Source of the DNA: Epiperipatus broadwayi | Lineage: Eukaryota; Onychophora; Udeonychophora; Euonychophora; Peripatidae | Assembly (NCBI GenBank): GCA_028023455.1 | Contig: JAQFVV010012395.1 | Coordinates: forward strand, 8,666,498 to 8,730,497 | Direction: 5' to 3' | Length of the DNA stretch: 64,000 nt | In this document: positions 1 to 11,935 of the stretch, one piece after another | Numbering within the stretch: position 1 is the stretch's first letter | How the letters are laid out: each line of letters opens with the position of its first letter | Notes under the pieces: model-generated | Databases searched by the model: none | What the model was told of the DNA's origin: nothing | The model's input: the letters and a program-made list of their open reading frames with translations, nothing else | Position numbers and translations under genes: made by a program

Positions 1-344
1 TAATAACATCTAGATAAAAATATCTGTTGCTGGAGAATATTTGTTTAGAGAGTGGAAAGAAAAGAGAGTGGAGTGCAGAGAGGTAGGTTTAACTGGATTT
101 GAAAAGACTGAGAAAAATATTGCTAATGTTTGGAATGATGCTAACATTTTAAATATGAGAAAAATTTTTTTTTTCTTTACTACAATAAGTTCATAAAACT
201 AAGGGCTATATAAGATTAGATGGATTTTAGGAGGTTTGCTATTAAAATTTTTTTCCAATTTAATTTGAGAAAGAAGGAAGCACTGAGGTGTGAGTTTACG
301 GGAGCACATGTTTCTCAGTCTCCATTATAAAAAAGAAAAAAAAA

Positions 345-1112
345 GGTTGTGAGTTATGCCCAATGTGGCTACTTGATGGCATTGTTGCTTCAAAAATAAT
401 GCAATGTAACATAACCAGGCCAATAAGTTTTTACTTTCTGTTCTGTGACAATGCTTAAAAGTATTTTTTAAAAAAATTACGAATAAACATTTTCTAAATT
501 ACATTTTTTCTTTTCTAAATTACATTTTTAATTACATTATAACAAGCTTTCAGTATATAGCACAGGAATGTGTGGGGGTGGGGTCTGATGGTTTTGCCAA
601 TCTGAAGGATTAGTCAACACATGCACTACTCTGAGAAAACCAAGATTTCAGTGCATAGCACTAGAATCTGAGGGATGACATGATGGTTTTGATGATCCAT
701 AGCTGTTCTCCTGCAAACATATCTTTTTGTGAAATGCTTCTGGGACATACCCTTTTGCAATTGTTTTCACCTCCCAAGATGTTTAGGGAAATGTGCGATG
801 AGCTTAAAATTATTAGAATGTAATAGTATGTCAGGTAAGGTGTAAGATCGTTACTTCCAAGGCACATAAAATTAATTATGGCCAGTTGAATTCTGTACAC
901 CCTCACATACTATGATAGTGATCTGTGAAGTGTGTGCTATTTCTATAGTGACACAAATCACAGTGTTCCATGTCATCTAGGCCTGCTAATGGCTAATATG
1001 AACAGAACTGTTCTATAGGCTATAAGATGGGCTATGTAAACGGCATAGTTCTGTGCTTTTGTAGAAAAACAATGCCATCGAGTGGCCACATTGGGCATTA
1101 CTCACAACTACC
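345..1112. mobile_element. Non-autonomous DNA element with ~45 bp inverted terminal repeats
   Basis: The segment from 345 (ggttgtgagttatgcccaat) to about 389 reappears inverted at about 1068-1111 with only a few mismatches. The interior has no coding sequence. It does contain a degenerate internal repeat around a 'tagcactrgaat' core near 555 and 655. This is the expected layout of a TIR-bearing non-autonomous DNA transposon. I could not define a target-site duplication, so the outer limits are approximate and the superfamily is unknown. Confidence 0.5.
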
Positions 1113-1261
1113 AAAAAAATGTATATAAAGAATTTTGGAGTGTGGTAGAAAAATCACAAATTTAAAAACTATAAATTGCATTTGTATCCCACAATGTAGG
1201 TATGGTGGACAGATGAAACCTGGATATGCTTTAGTAGCATATAAGTTTGTGATAAGGTTTT

Positions 1262-3590
1262 TCATATGAAGTGCTTAAATAAGACTAGGAAAGATATAAA
1301 AGATATATGGTTATGTAGATAATGTATAAATGTGATTAAAGAGATGCAAAAAATGGTTTTTAAGCGTAAATAATTTAAAGAGAATGTCAGGAGAAATTGA
1401 TGAAAATGTAGATGGGGATGATTGACAAGAGATATGGAGGACAAAATAAATAGTGCAATGGGAATAGATATGCAAAGAATAAGTATAGAGGAAGAAGTAA
1501 AGGATATAGAAGTAAAAATTAAAAGTATTAGATATGGAGAGTGCACAGATCAAGGAATTAATAAATAGAAACAATAAGGAAGAAATAGATAAGGAAGTTC
1601 AGAAGGCTGATGAAAATGTTACAGATGAATTAGAGAAAGTAAATTATGAGACAGTCTGAATAGGGTACTCACTAATTAGAGGATGTGGAGATGTGATTGC
1701 AAAAAAAATATAAATAAATATTAAGAGTATGTTTGCCCAGAGATAGAATTGTGGATGTTATAGATAAGGTAAATAAACAGAAATGTAAAGATGTTTTTGT
1801 TATGGTGGGAACAAATAATTTATTAGAGCCATCAGAGAGAGTAATGGATAAGTACAATGAATTGATTAATACTTTGAATAAGGTTAAAAGAATAGTAGGA
1901 GTAGTAGGATTACTACCAAAATTCAACAATAGGTATATGATAGACAGGGCATGTTTATAAGTGAGAGATTAAAAAAATTAGAAAATTAGTGACAGAAATA
2001 ATGTTATGTTTGTGGATGTGTGGGAAGAAAGAGTTAAAAGAATTTGTAAAAGGATAGTAAGAAAGGAAGAAATTGTTAAAATTGAATTTTGAATATGCAA
2101 GGTGGTAGAAGACCAGAATAATGATTCAAATTAAATGAAGCAATTAAAAATGAGGTGTTTGAGGTATTTTTCTGGAGTGGGAACACATCTAAGATAAGAA
2201 GAACCTATATTGGTAAATTTGACATGGCAGGATATAAATAGAAAAGAAATAGAAAAAATGGATGATGTTATAGAAATTATGTCAAAAAATATTTAAATAC
2301 TCCAAAGTGTCAAGAATATTTGTGGTTTGAGATAAGGTTAGGAAGACAAAAATGGGTGGTTGCTATAATGTATATGGATGCTGGAGATAGTCAAACTATA
2401 ATAGAGTGGAACAGTTGCATATATGAATGCCTAGTTAAGGATATATATTGTTTCAAAAAAAGAAGAAAATAATGCTTATAGGGGATATGAATGGACATGT
2501 TGAGAAAATTGATGACTTGGATAACAAAAATGGACAGATTTTGAAAAAATTTTGTCAGAGTGAATTTGAGCATTAAAAATTTATCAAATATTTATGAGGG
2601 GCAATACGCATGGTTTAGAAATAATATATTTCACACAATAAATTATGTATTCGTAGATAAAGAGAGAATAAATGGAAAATAAAAGTATTTGATAATGAAG
2701 AGAGAATATGTAATAGTAATCACATTTTCTTTATAATAGAAATGGTTAATAATATAATGGAAAATAATAATAAAAGTAGAAAAGATAGTGAAAGATGTCG
2801 ATGGAGAGAGAATGATAAAAATATAAAAAAATGATAAAAATATAAAAAAAGAAGAAATTATGGAAGACTTTGTTTGGATAAACATAAGGATTGGTGTGGT
2901 AAAATAGAAAAAGTGTCAAATAAGGTCTTAGGTGAGAATATTCAGAAAAATAAAAGTAATAGAAAAAGTTAGAATTAGTAAAAGAGAGGAAGACACATGA
3001 AGAAAATATAAATGTGTTATTAAAAACAAAGTGAAAAGGTTGTTAATATTAAATGGGAAAAGTATTTAAATAAAAAGAAATGGGCTAAAATAGATAATTC
3101 AGAGAAGAAAACTAAATAGTAAATTATTGGAGGATATTAATAAAAGTGAGAGATAAAAATAAAAATTTTTGGAGATATATTAAAATTAAAAATTTATGAG
3201 AGAGAGAGAGAACTATTATTAGTAAGTGGTGAGAGTGTCACTTTAGAGAAGAATTAGAGACAATTTTAAATGTGTATGTAATGGATATAGAAAAGATATT
3301 AGATGTGAAGAACAGAAGGATAACAAACACAAAAGCACATAGTAAGAGAAATATGAGTTTTACATAAAATGAATTGAATGAAGCAGAAAAGAAGTTGAAA
3401 AATGGAAAGGCAAAAAATTTAAATGGATGGGTAGCAGAGATAGTGATGAATTTAGATGATAGGGCAAATTAAATCTATTATCATGTTTTAATAAATGGCA
3501 CAGAAGACGGAATTTTCAGATATCTGGAATAATACAAGAGTGATTATGATAACAAAATACAAGGCCAATACAAAAAAGTAGCAAAAAATC
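1262..3590 (+). pseudogene. Decayed LINE with SGNH-esterase-like, endonuclease and RT segments
   Basis: Many stops and frameshifts interrupt it, but three blocks read in order. First is a Lys/Glu-rich, coiled-coil-like stretch (about 1265-1660). It leads into GYSLIRG, a mutated GDS block I of an SGNH hydrolase, and then the open stretch 1733-1960 with VFVMVGTNNL and VVGLLP, the usual later blocks of that fold. Second is an APE-type endonuclease piece around 2470-2660 containing MLIGDMNGHV. Third is the start of a reverse transcriptase around 3360-3570, with KLKNGKA and DIWNNTRVIMI, which resemble the RT finger region. The palm is missing: the sequence stops where the Penelope-like element begins. 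SGNH domains are known in proteins of some CR1/L2-type LINEs, so that group is the likely source (inference). It is not functional. Confidence 0.65.
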
Positions 3591-3639
3591 CAATTCCAAA
3601 AACAGAAGTAAAACTACAAGCATTACTTTAGAAGCATTG

Positions 3640-5455
3640 CAGGTATTACAGTGATTCAGAAAAAAGAAAATTAACTTCATATTTCAGCAAGATTTCCCAC
3701 CTGTATGAACTGCCTAAATTCATAAAGACACTGTTCCATTAAGACCTACTGTTAGTTCTAGAAATTTACTATGTGAAGATTTGTCAAGATTTCTTCTCGA
3801 AGTTCTTAGTCCATTGGCATACAGGACACAGTCTTTCATCAGGGATTCTAAGCACTTTGTAGAATTAGTCAGGAATATGAAAATGGAAAGAACTGACATA
3901 TTGGTAAGCTTTGATGTGGAAAGTCTATTTACAAATGTACCATGTGATGAGGCATTATCTATTGTAAGGAAAAGGTTATATGATGATAATAGTCTACAAA
4001 CTAGAACAGCTCTACCCATTGATAGTATAATGGAATTACTAACATTCTGTAAAACAACAACATATTTTCAATATAACTGAGAATTCTTCCAACAAAATCA
4101 AGGGATGGCCATGGGATCATGACTGTCACCCTTGCTCAGCAACATTACATGGAAGAACTTGAAACCACAGCCATAAATACATCTCCATATCCACCTCGAG
4201 TCTGGCTTACAATATGTTGATGATACATTTGTGGTATGGCCACATGGTGAGGTAAAATTACAGTCATTCTGGATGCATATTAACAACATATCTTCTACAA
4301 TTAAAATCATGATGGAATCAGAACAAGAACAAAAAATTGGCATTCTTGGATGTTCTTGTGACAAGACTCCCTCAGGGGAAAGTAAAAACTACAGTGTATA
4401 GAAAACCAACACACACTGGGAAATACATGACATATACATCCAATCATGCAAGAAGCACTAAACAAGGAATTATACTATCACTATGGAACAGAGTGAAGGA
4501 GGTTTGTTCAGAAACCAGTGATTTGGAAAAAGAAAAGATACACATAGAGCAAATGCTTATGAAGAATGGTTATTCATCAGCAGTCATTATGAAAACCTTC
4601 AATAGACAACCCACAGAGATACCAAAATAGAAGACAATTATAGATATGGTAGTGTATCCATACATACCAGGAATGGCAGACAAATTAAAGAAAATCTGCA
4701 GTCAATATAACATTAGAACTACTTTCCAAAGCTGTACCACACTTTGAAAAATGTTTACTTCTTCTAAGCCTAAACTGGAAATGCTGAAGAACAAGAACTG
4801 CATCTATGAAATACCACATGAATGTGGAAGAAAATACATTGGTGAGACCTGTCACCCTGTTAAACAGTGATTGAAAGAGCCCAAACTAATGTTTAAAAGA
4901 GAAAAACAGATGTGTTTGCCATAGAAACTAATGATCATATGCTTAAGTGGGAAAATACAAAGATATTGGATAAAGAGAAACAAAATGCATAGAAGAAAAT
5001 TCAAGGAAGCTGCTTATAGGACAATAGTAAATAATCCTATAAGTCAACCCAGTGTGGCAATACACAATATATGGAAGCCTCTAATTAATCTTGCTCTTAG
5101 GTAAAAATAAAAATAAAAAACTAATTAGCATAAAAGAATTGAAGGACTCAGGAGGATTTGAACCAACCCACATATATAAATATATCAAATTTATACTCTA
5201 TGTTGCCTTTGACAGAATAGCTCAGTTGGTAGAGTGTTTGCCTTAAAAATTTGATATTAAAGAATCTAAAGGTGCAGTTCAACTTCTAAGAAAATATTGT
5301 CACTGTGCATATAGGCCAGCAACACCTAAAGAAGAGTGGAAAACAATACTACTCGAAATGTTGTGTAATTACTAACCTGTATTGCCTATTTGTGTGTTAT
5401 TACAACAAGTTGTTTGTATTTGAAAAGTTTAAATAAAGTTTAAAATTTTCTACAC
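3640..5455 (+). pseudogene. Penelope-like element remnant (RT plus GIY-YIG endonuclease)
   Basis: Broken reading frames give a collinear Penelope-like protein. HKDTVPLRP and VSSRN lie near 3725-3765. The open stretch 3781-4080 contains the motif A region SFDVESLFTNVP. GMAMGS and LSPLLSNI mark motif B near 4105-4150, and QYVDDTFVVW is motif C near 4210-4240. AFLDVLVTR and VYRKPTHTGKY begin the open stretch 4337-4630. Further on, IYEIPHECGRKYIGET at about 4800-4850 is the GIY-YIG endonuclease core with its preceding Cys motif. The C-terminal part runs to about 5105. The remaining ~350 bp to the AATAAA-containing end near 5450 looks like 3' UTR. In-frame stops and at least two frameshifts rule out activity. 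RT plus GIY-YIG is diagnostic for Penelope-like elements. Confidence 0.82.
5213..5295 (+). other. tRNA-like sequence (A box and weak B box)
   Basis: 'agaatagctcagttggtaga' near 5215 is close to a canonical tRNA D-arm and A box. 'ggtgcagttcaacttc' about 50 bp later resembles a decayed B box. The anticodon arm and acceptor stem do not fold convincingly. It lies in the 3' region of the Penelope-like element. It may be a tRNA pseudogene or the head of a SINE. It is not a functional tRNA. Confidence 0.4.
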
Positions 5456-5459
5456 ATTC

Positions 5460-8060
5460 AACATTCACTCATAAATGATGGAAATAATCCAACATATAAC
5501 ATGTTATTGTGTATGAGTATTTCCTTTAAATAACTAAGTGCTAAAATACATGATTTAAAATTAATTCTATTCATTTGCTTTGCTTGTGAACCACTAGCAA
5601 GGCTCAATAATTCACAATACAGATATTGATCCAAATCATAAAGGCACTACAAATCACAAAGTGCACACTGAGGAACAAACACATCAAATCTTACATCTAT
5701 TCTTGCCATAACTTTAAATATTATAATAATCTACACCTTCTATGATGAAAAAATATATTTTAAATTCACATGAGGGACACAAAATACTAAGTAATCTCTT
5801 CAGATAAAAATATTACACTGAAGAATTTGGTGGTCTCCAAGCCTATCTCTCAGGCAAAATGTAGGTGTGGAACTTGTCTCACCACCTAAGGAAAAAAGGA
5901 ACATGTACCAAAGATAATCCTCTCCTGGGATTAAGCTTCATTATCTATGGGACTTGGCCACATTGGATACAAAACATACTATAATACTATATCAAAAATA
6001 ATTATCTCATGGAAAATAAGGTACTATGGGGAGAGCACCTCCATCCCATAAAGCACAATACATAATAAATATCAACATATGCTGATATCAAGGATATACC
6101 AACTCTAACATAAGCAAGATAGCAAAATATCACTAATAATAATCAATGAATCCACATTAAAATGCATGTGCTGATCAATATCTAAAACCAATGAATGAAA
6201 ATGCACATATATCAGTCAAACGATTGTAAGAGGTAAGCAAAATAATATAACAAATGTTAACTTTAAGCAAGGAATATTCAACAGCAACATATGACATAAG
6301 AGCTTATATTAAAATAAAGTGGATGTACTAATAAAGAATAATTGTTAATAAAATAATTCATTAACAAAATAGAAATTCCATTGAAACTTTATGTGAAACA
6401 TATGCTATTATAGCATAAAAATACAAAAATATCCACTTCTGATACATTTAAAATACTGTTATACCTGTTAAAGATATATAACAAATATTTTAAATACCTG
6501 ACACATGAGATTAATATCTTCAGTTGCATGTAAAATAAACCACATATAATTTATTGGTATAACTTAATATCAAAATATAAATTTTACTTAAAATAATAGT
6601 AGGAATGTCTCCCTATTTGCTATAAAACCTTAAAATATTCCATAATAAATGTAAACCTTAACATTTATGAACATTATAAAAATAAACTAAAATTTTTACC
6701 AAATAAATTAAAAAAAGACACCTTAGCTCTTTAGCAGAGCTATTTCCATGCTGGACTACCCATTAAGGTAAAGAGAGTTCTTCTTTAGTCATTGTCCAAA
6801 ACGACAAAGCACTTGAAATTATAAAAACATTTTTTATGCCATGAAGATTTTTTTTTTTTGGCAGTTGTAACATTTAAAAGAAATAGAATAGAAATGAAGC
6901 TTAATTAAATCTTAACATTAATGATGAAGATTGGATACAACAGACAAATAATTATAATATGAAGACAAGCATGAATATTATTAAAGAATACAGATATAAT
7001 ATAAGCTAGCTGAACATTATCAGAGATTTGCAAGTTTTCTGGAAATTATTATATGAGCACTGTGTTTGTTTTGGAAATAAATGAAGCTATAAGAATTCCA
7101 TAATAATTTTTGTAAAGCACCAATTAAAAAAAAATAAATTTTATTTTTAGGTCACTGAAGAGACATTATTAAGCAGTTTTCATAAATCTTAACATTTTAA
7201 TTTAAAGAGTTCATTTTCTTCTTTCTTTTAAAGAATGCATGTTTATAACTTCTCTTTAAAGTATACAGCATGTAAATAATAGATATATTAATAGCTAGTA
7301 AAAAGAAAAATTACTATTCTATAAATCCCTTTCATTAGAAAAACAATTTCCATGGTTGCCTGTTAAGATTGCATAAACAAATGTCCTCATCTTTAAACAA
7401 GCATATCAACTAGTAATACATTGTCTTTAATATCAACTTTTAGGAAATTTTAACTTTTAATTCAGCCATCAGTATATGTCATATTTTTCTCTCCAAACAA
7501 AGAGCACAAGAAAAATAGCAAATTCATTATAGTCTATTTGACATGTAATTATTTTCCTGAACAAGCTAAATATTTATAAAATTAACCAAATGACATATTA
7601 ACAATATGTAGTGGTTTCATAATTGGCAGACACAGACAATATAATATTTTTAAAAATATATTAAATGATATAACAAAATTTTTAGAGTTTTCCTCTATTT
7701 GTCAATTATTTCATGCTAACATTTTTTAATCCATTTCATCTTATACATGATAAATATTATTAAATAAATATAAACAAGTAAATAATCTGTTTTAACTTTA
7801 AAAATCCTTATGCTTCCTCATTTAACTAATTAAATAGTTTCAATTATAACTGGCTTTAAATTTGCCATTCTAACTTTAAAAATCTAAATTCCCTTAACAC
7901 ATTAACTTATAACTATAGAAAGTTTATAATTAAAGAAAACAATCGAAACAAAATGCCTTATAATATTTACCTAGCCTTTCATTGTAGACAGAAGTAATAA
8001 TTTACTACTGTTTATTAGAAAATAAAAAAAAATATAAAAATTTAGTACTATTTAACAATG
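5460..8060. other. AT-rich stretch without supportable genes
   Basis: I find no long open frame, tandem array or terminal repeat here. One weak exception is 5845-5990, where a plus-strand frame broken by stops reads KCRCGTC and then GLGHIGYKT. These could be the Cys motif and GIY-YIG core of another degraded Penelope-like endonuclease, but the match is short. Confidence 0.4.
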
Positions 8061-8062
8061 CA

Positions 8063-8381
8063 GTAAACTGATGATTCCATGGATAAAAGAAGGAAAAGAA
8101 GCCAGACACAACAAAAAAATGAATTGAGTATTTATAGACAATTTGACAGGTGTCAAATTAATTAACCCATCCCCTCAAGCACCAGCCTCACCTAAGGCAA
8201 AAATTCCATTTACAACACAGAACTGATTACCTAAAAATTATATAACCGATTACAATCACAGTCTATCAAGGTCAATTGAAATATATTACATAATGGTTTA
8301 ATAAATTAAAATAATAAAAATTAAACCCAACAATTATTATTTGTGGTTATAATTAATGATAACATCATATTTTTTATTAAC
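8063..8381 (+). repeat. Dispersed ~320 bp repeat, copy 1
   Basis: The block starts 'tgatgattccatgga' and includes 'agaagccagacacaaca', 'tttgacaggtgtcaaatt' and 'ttacataatggtttaataaa'. It recurs in the same orientation at 9745 with roughly 85-90 per cent identity by eye. A short palindrome (ttgacaggtgtcaa) lies inside. It begins TG and the similarity passes a CATCA, so an LTR was considered. No primer-binding site, polypurine tract or matching flanking duplication is visible. Confidence 0.6.
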
Positions 8382-8639
8382 TCTCTCATTGCTGTACCCA
8401 CTAATCCACATCAATGGCTTTAGGTCACTCAAAATCGGCCACTTTTTAAACTATGGTACTGTTTTTATGCTTGTTTTAAAGCTTTCAAAAAGTCCCATAA
8501 GATCCTACCCTCTCTCTAATTATTTTACAAATAAAAAATCAATATATGTGACATTGAAGATCTGACAAAAGGAGGAGGCAATCCATTCAAACCTCGATTG
8601 GCTGATGATTATTTGGTCAAAAAAGATCGCCGATAAATA

Positions 8640-9480
8640 ATTTTCTCTGCTGAAAATAAAAATATATGTTTTAGAGTGTTTTCTTATTATTTTTTATACA
8701 TATTATAAATTATTTTCATAAAATATGCTGAAAATATAGTTATTTTTAAAAAATAGTTAAATTTTATTAAAAAATTGTTTACTTTACATGAAGCTTCAAA
8801 AATACCCTCAACCTCAGACCGCGGTTTCTGCCTCTAGCGTCATCAGTGAGGTGCTAGGGAATAAAAATACTAGAACTAGTCCAGCATTTTATCAATGCCT
8901 AACTATTGAGAAGAAAATCTGAAACTTTCAGACATTTAAATGTCCAAAAATCCAGCTATCTAACTCAAATAGCCGTATGGGACTGAACTAAGTTCAGATA
9001 CACCATATATTAATAGCTCTAGCAATATAAAATCGCCAAAGCACCTCACTGATGACGCTAGAGGCAGAAACCGCGGTCTGAGGTTGAGGGTATTTTTGAA
9101 GCTTCATAAGAGTTTGTTTTTTAACTTACTCTATATATAACATTTGTAAATAGGAGCTTTATTAAAATTAGGTCATATGACTTGATTTTTTATCAATTTA
9201 ACTTTACATGAACGTAAATTGAAAAAGAAACCAGTGAATAGCAACAATTTTGACATTCTGAAAAAGTTTAAATTGCCCGAAGCTGTTTATTTGATTTTCA
9301 AAGAAAAATTAATGTTTTAGAATATTTTTCTGGCATTTATTTACATATTATAATATATTTTGGTAAAATATGCTGAAAATATAATTATTTTTAGAAAAAA
9401 TAGTAAGAATTTGCTAAAAAATTCTTAACTTGTATAAAAACGTAAATCGAGAAGGGAAATCAATGACATTTGCAAACACT
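8640..9480 (+). repeat. Tandemly repeated AT-rich unit interrupted by a MITE
   Basis: The sequence around 8668-8787 ('gttttagagtgttttctta', then 'aaaatatgctgaaaatata') recurs at about 9312-9430 with the same order of blocks. The segment 'actttacatgaacgtaaatt' near 9201 resembles the sequence just left of the MITE. This suggests an older tandem duplication of a ~650 bp unit, one copy of which was split when the MITE inserted at 8788. Confidence 0.45.
8788..9107. mobile_element. MITE with perfect 68 bp inverted repeats
   Basis: Bases 8788-8855 and 9040-9107 are exact reverse complements over 68 bp. They start 'atgaagcttcaaaaatac' and include 'accgcggtttctgcctctag'. The 184 bp centre has no ORF. 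Arms this perfect in otherwise decayed DNA point to recent insertion or arm homogenisation. The arms are clearly more GC-rich than their surroundings. No target-site duplication longer than an ambiguous 2 bp is visible, so the superfamily is open. Confidence 0.75.
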
Positions 9481-9744
9481 TGTAATTTGCTACAATCTTT
9501 TTTTTTCTGCTATCAAGTATTTTCATAATTATAAATAAAAATTTGTTTTTGAAAAAACTTTTGTTTACTTTCATAACCTGACAAATTATTAGTATACTTT
9601 TTACAAACAAAACTAAAATGAATATAATATTAAAAGATTAATATATTTTTACAGCTGAGTTTGTTAATTGAGCAATCAAAACTTTAGAATTTTAATTCAC
9701 TCAGACAATAGTAAATTGTATAGCTAAGAGCAGTTAAATTGTTG

Positions 9745-10063
9745 AACTGATGATTCCATGGACAAAGGAAGGAAAAGAAGCCAGACACAACAAAAAAATG
9801 AACTGAGTATTTAGTCAATTTGACAGGTGCCAAATTAATTAATTCATCCCCTCAGCCACTAGTGTCACCTAAGGTAAAAATGCCATTTACAACACAGAAC
9901 TGATTACATAAAAATTATATAATTGATTATAATCACATGGTCCATCAAGGTCAATTGAAATGTATTACATAATGGTTTAATAAATTAAAATAATAAAAAT
10001 TAAACCAAACAATAATTATTTGTGATTATAATTAAATATAAAATCATTATTTTTTTTTATTAA
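9745..10063 (+). repeat. Dispersed ~320 bp repeat, copy 2
   Basis: This is the second copy of the block at 8063-8381, in the same orientation, 1.68 kb downstream. It differs by scattered substitutions and small indels. Together the two copies bracket the MITE and the tandem AT-rich units. Confidence 0.6.
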
Positions 10064-10069
10064 ATAAAC

Positions 10070-10595
10070 CTATCAGAAGTATTAAAATATTATTTAATTC
10101 TTAAGTAACTGAAATTTATGTTAATATTTTAAAAAAAAAAAAACACTAATTTTTTTTTAAAAGTACTTATGCAAACACACAAAAATAAGAAACTAAAAAT
10201 ACTTGCATGCACACACTAATATTTCCATACACACATACATATTTTGGAAGTTTTTTTTTATTATATTTAAAATAACTCTATTTACTACCAAATATTTTAC
10301 TACACCTTAATAACTTTACTTGCTTATAATTAATTGCAATTTTTAAATATTTATAACACAAACTATTTAATTAAACTGTCACTGTCAATAAACTATTTAA
10401 ATAACTGACTTTAAGTAATCATTATAATAATACTATTATATTTTCTTTATCTAGCTATGTTTCTTACAATTATTTAGAACTGAATAACAGATTATTAAAA
10501 TGCTAAGACTGTACTAGCTTATATTATAACAACATCTTATTTAGAATAATCTGTCAATTTATAAAATATGATACAGCATTATAATAATACTGACT
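10070..10595. other. AT-rich stretch, no gene seen
   Basis: Low-complexity A/T-rich sequence with short homopolymers. No open frame or structured repeat could be supported. Confidence 0.5.
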
Positions 10596-10611
10596 AAACT
10601 AATATAAACTA

Positions 10612-10701
10612 GTCAAGCATGGTGGCCTTGTGGTTATCATAGCTGCCTTCTAAGCAGCTGGCCCAAGTTCACTTCCTGGTCAATGCTTTGACACATAAAA
10701 A
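10612..10701 (+). mobile_element. tRNA-derived SINE, copy 1, with 16 bp target-site duplication
   Basis: The ~75 bp head is tRNA-like. It has an A-box-like 'tggccttgtggttatca', a 5 bp anticodon stem (gctgc/gcagc) around a 7 nt loop cttctaa, and a T arm with 'agttcacttcctgg'. The acceptor halves pair partly (gcat/atgc). A short tail and an A run follow. The flanks 10596-10611 and 10702-10717 match at 15 of 16 positions (aaactaatataaacta against aaactaacataaacta), which is a clear target-site duplication. The 3' part closely matches the minus-strand copy at 55391-55497. The anticodon reads TCT if the fold is right, but the D stem is decayed, so it is unlikely to be a working tRNA. Confidence 0.75.
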
Positions 10702-10719
10702 AAACTAACATAAACTATA

Positions 10720-11920
10720 GCTGGGCAAAGTTGATAGCACACTTTATTAGTTCAATATTACTGCTTTTATTATTATTTCTTTATAAGACTAACACCAGTA
10801 TTATGTTCAAATAATACTAAATGAAAACTAAGTGCCAAAAGCATTGGGTTACAATATATATATATATTGTGCCCTTATCTGTAGGTCATAATAAGGTAGA
10901 AAAGGTCAATTACTAAAAAATTTTAAATTTTAAGTTATATTTGTATGATATATAAATAATAGTAGGATAATTAAATTTTATAGTACAATTTAAAGCTGAA
11001 AATACCTGGTATCTAAAAATGTAATAGATTATTTTAAAAGAAAACAGTTAAATAAAGCTTAATTATATTCTTGCTTATGGTTGTAAAAGCTGGCCATATA
11101 AAATAACAGCTATGAATAGTTAAAAGTATATTAATAATTTGAATATAATATTTTTATAACTAATAAATTAAATAAATGCTATATGTAGTGTATAATTATA
11201 TTTAATAGGCAAAATTAATAGAGTGTATTTTATTATAAACTTTGGGATGGTGAGAATTATATTTAGTTCTACAAGTTTTAATTATTTTCCAAATTTTTAT
11301 AAAATATATCAGTTTTGGTAATTTTAGACCGAGACATAAATAAAAAATCATTTGATAAAGTTAGTAAACACGTGACTGTATATTATATACCTTCACACAC
11401 ACGCTTGTTAAAATAATAATAAAGTTTGTGAATTTGAAACTAGATATAATTGCCATCGATCAATTAAAGTAAAAGTTAAAATATTAAATATTGTTTTAAT
11501 AATTGTTTTTAAAATTTAAATAATTTTGATGAAACTAAAATTGAAGTTAAAAATACTAGTCTAAATAATATTTAAGACATGACATCATCAATTCTTTATT
11601 TTAAATGTCTATTCTGTTATAAAACTAAAATGGATAAATTTGTTCACGCTAAAATAAAGTTATTAACCAATCAACGGAGGTAAATTAGCAGACAAAATAG
11701 AAGAATTATACGAAGCGGGAGGGAGAAGTAATGTGTAAGTGAAAGAGAAAGTAACATATTTTTAGCTGATAACACCGTAGCTGGAAAAGTGATATAAATT
11801 TAAAATTTAGTATTTATTTTAAAAGTTCTTCTGTAACATATAATATATTTTAACTGCTTTGACATGGATTGCTAATTTTAAAAGTTATCTTACCAGGGAA
11901 TTTTATTCAAGTTTAACCAA
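10720..11920. other. AT-rich stretch, no gene seen
   Basis: Apart from a short TA run near 10855-10870, I see only AT-rich sequence. A purine-rich stretch at 11680-11760 has slightly higher GC content but no convincing open frame. Confidence 0.45.
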
Positions 11921-11935
11921 AAACCTACAGTAGAG

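Noticed and set aside
1262-2885. Minus-strand frames of 60-94 codons in 1262-2885
   Set aside because: They lie antisense to the decayed LINE and are low-complexity Phe/Ile/Ser/Leu sequences.
5213-5295. Functional tRNA gene
   Set aside because: The A box is good, but the acceptor and anticodon stems do not pair and the B box is degenerate.
8063-10063. LTR retrotransposon with 320 bp LTRs
   Set aside because: Although the repeats start TG, there is no primer-binding site, polypurine tract, coding sequence or matching target-site duplication.
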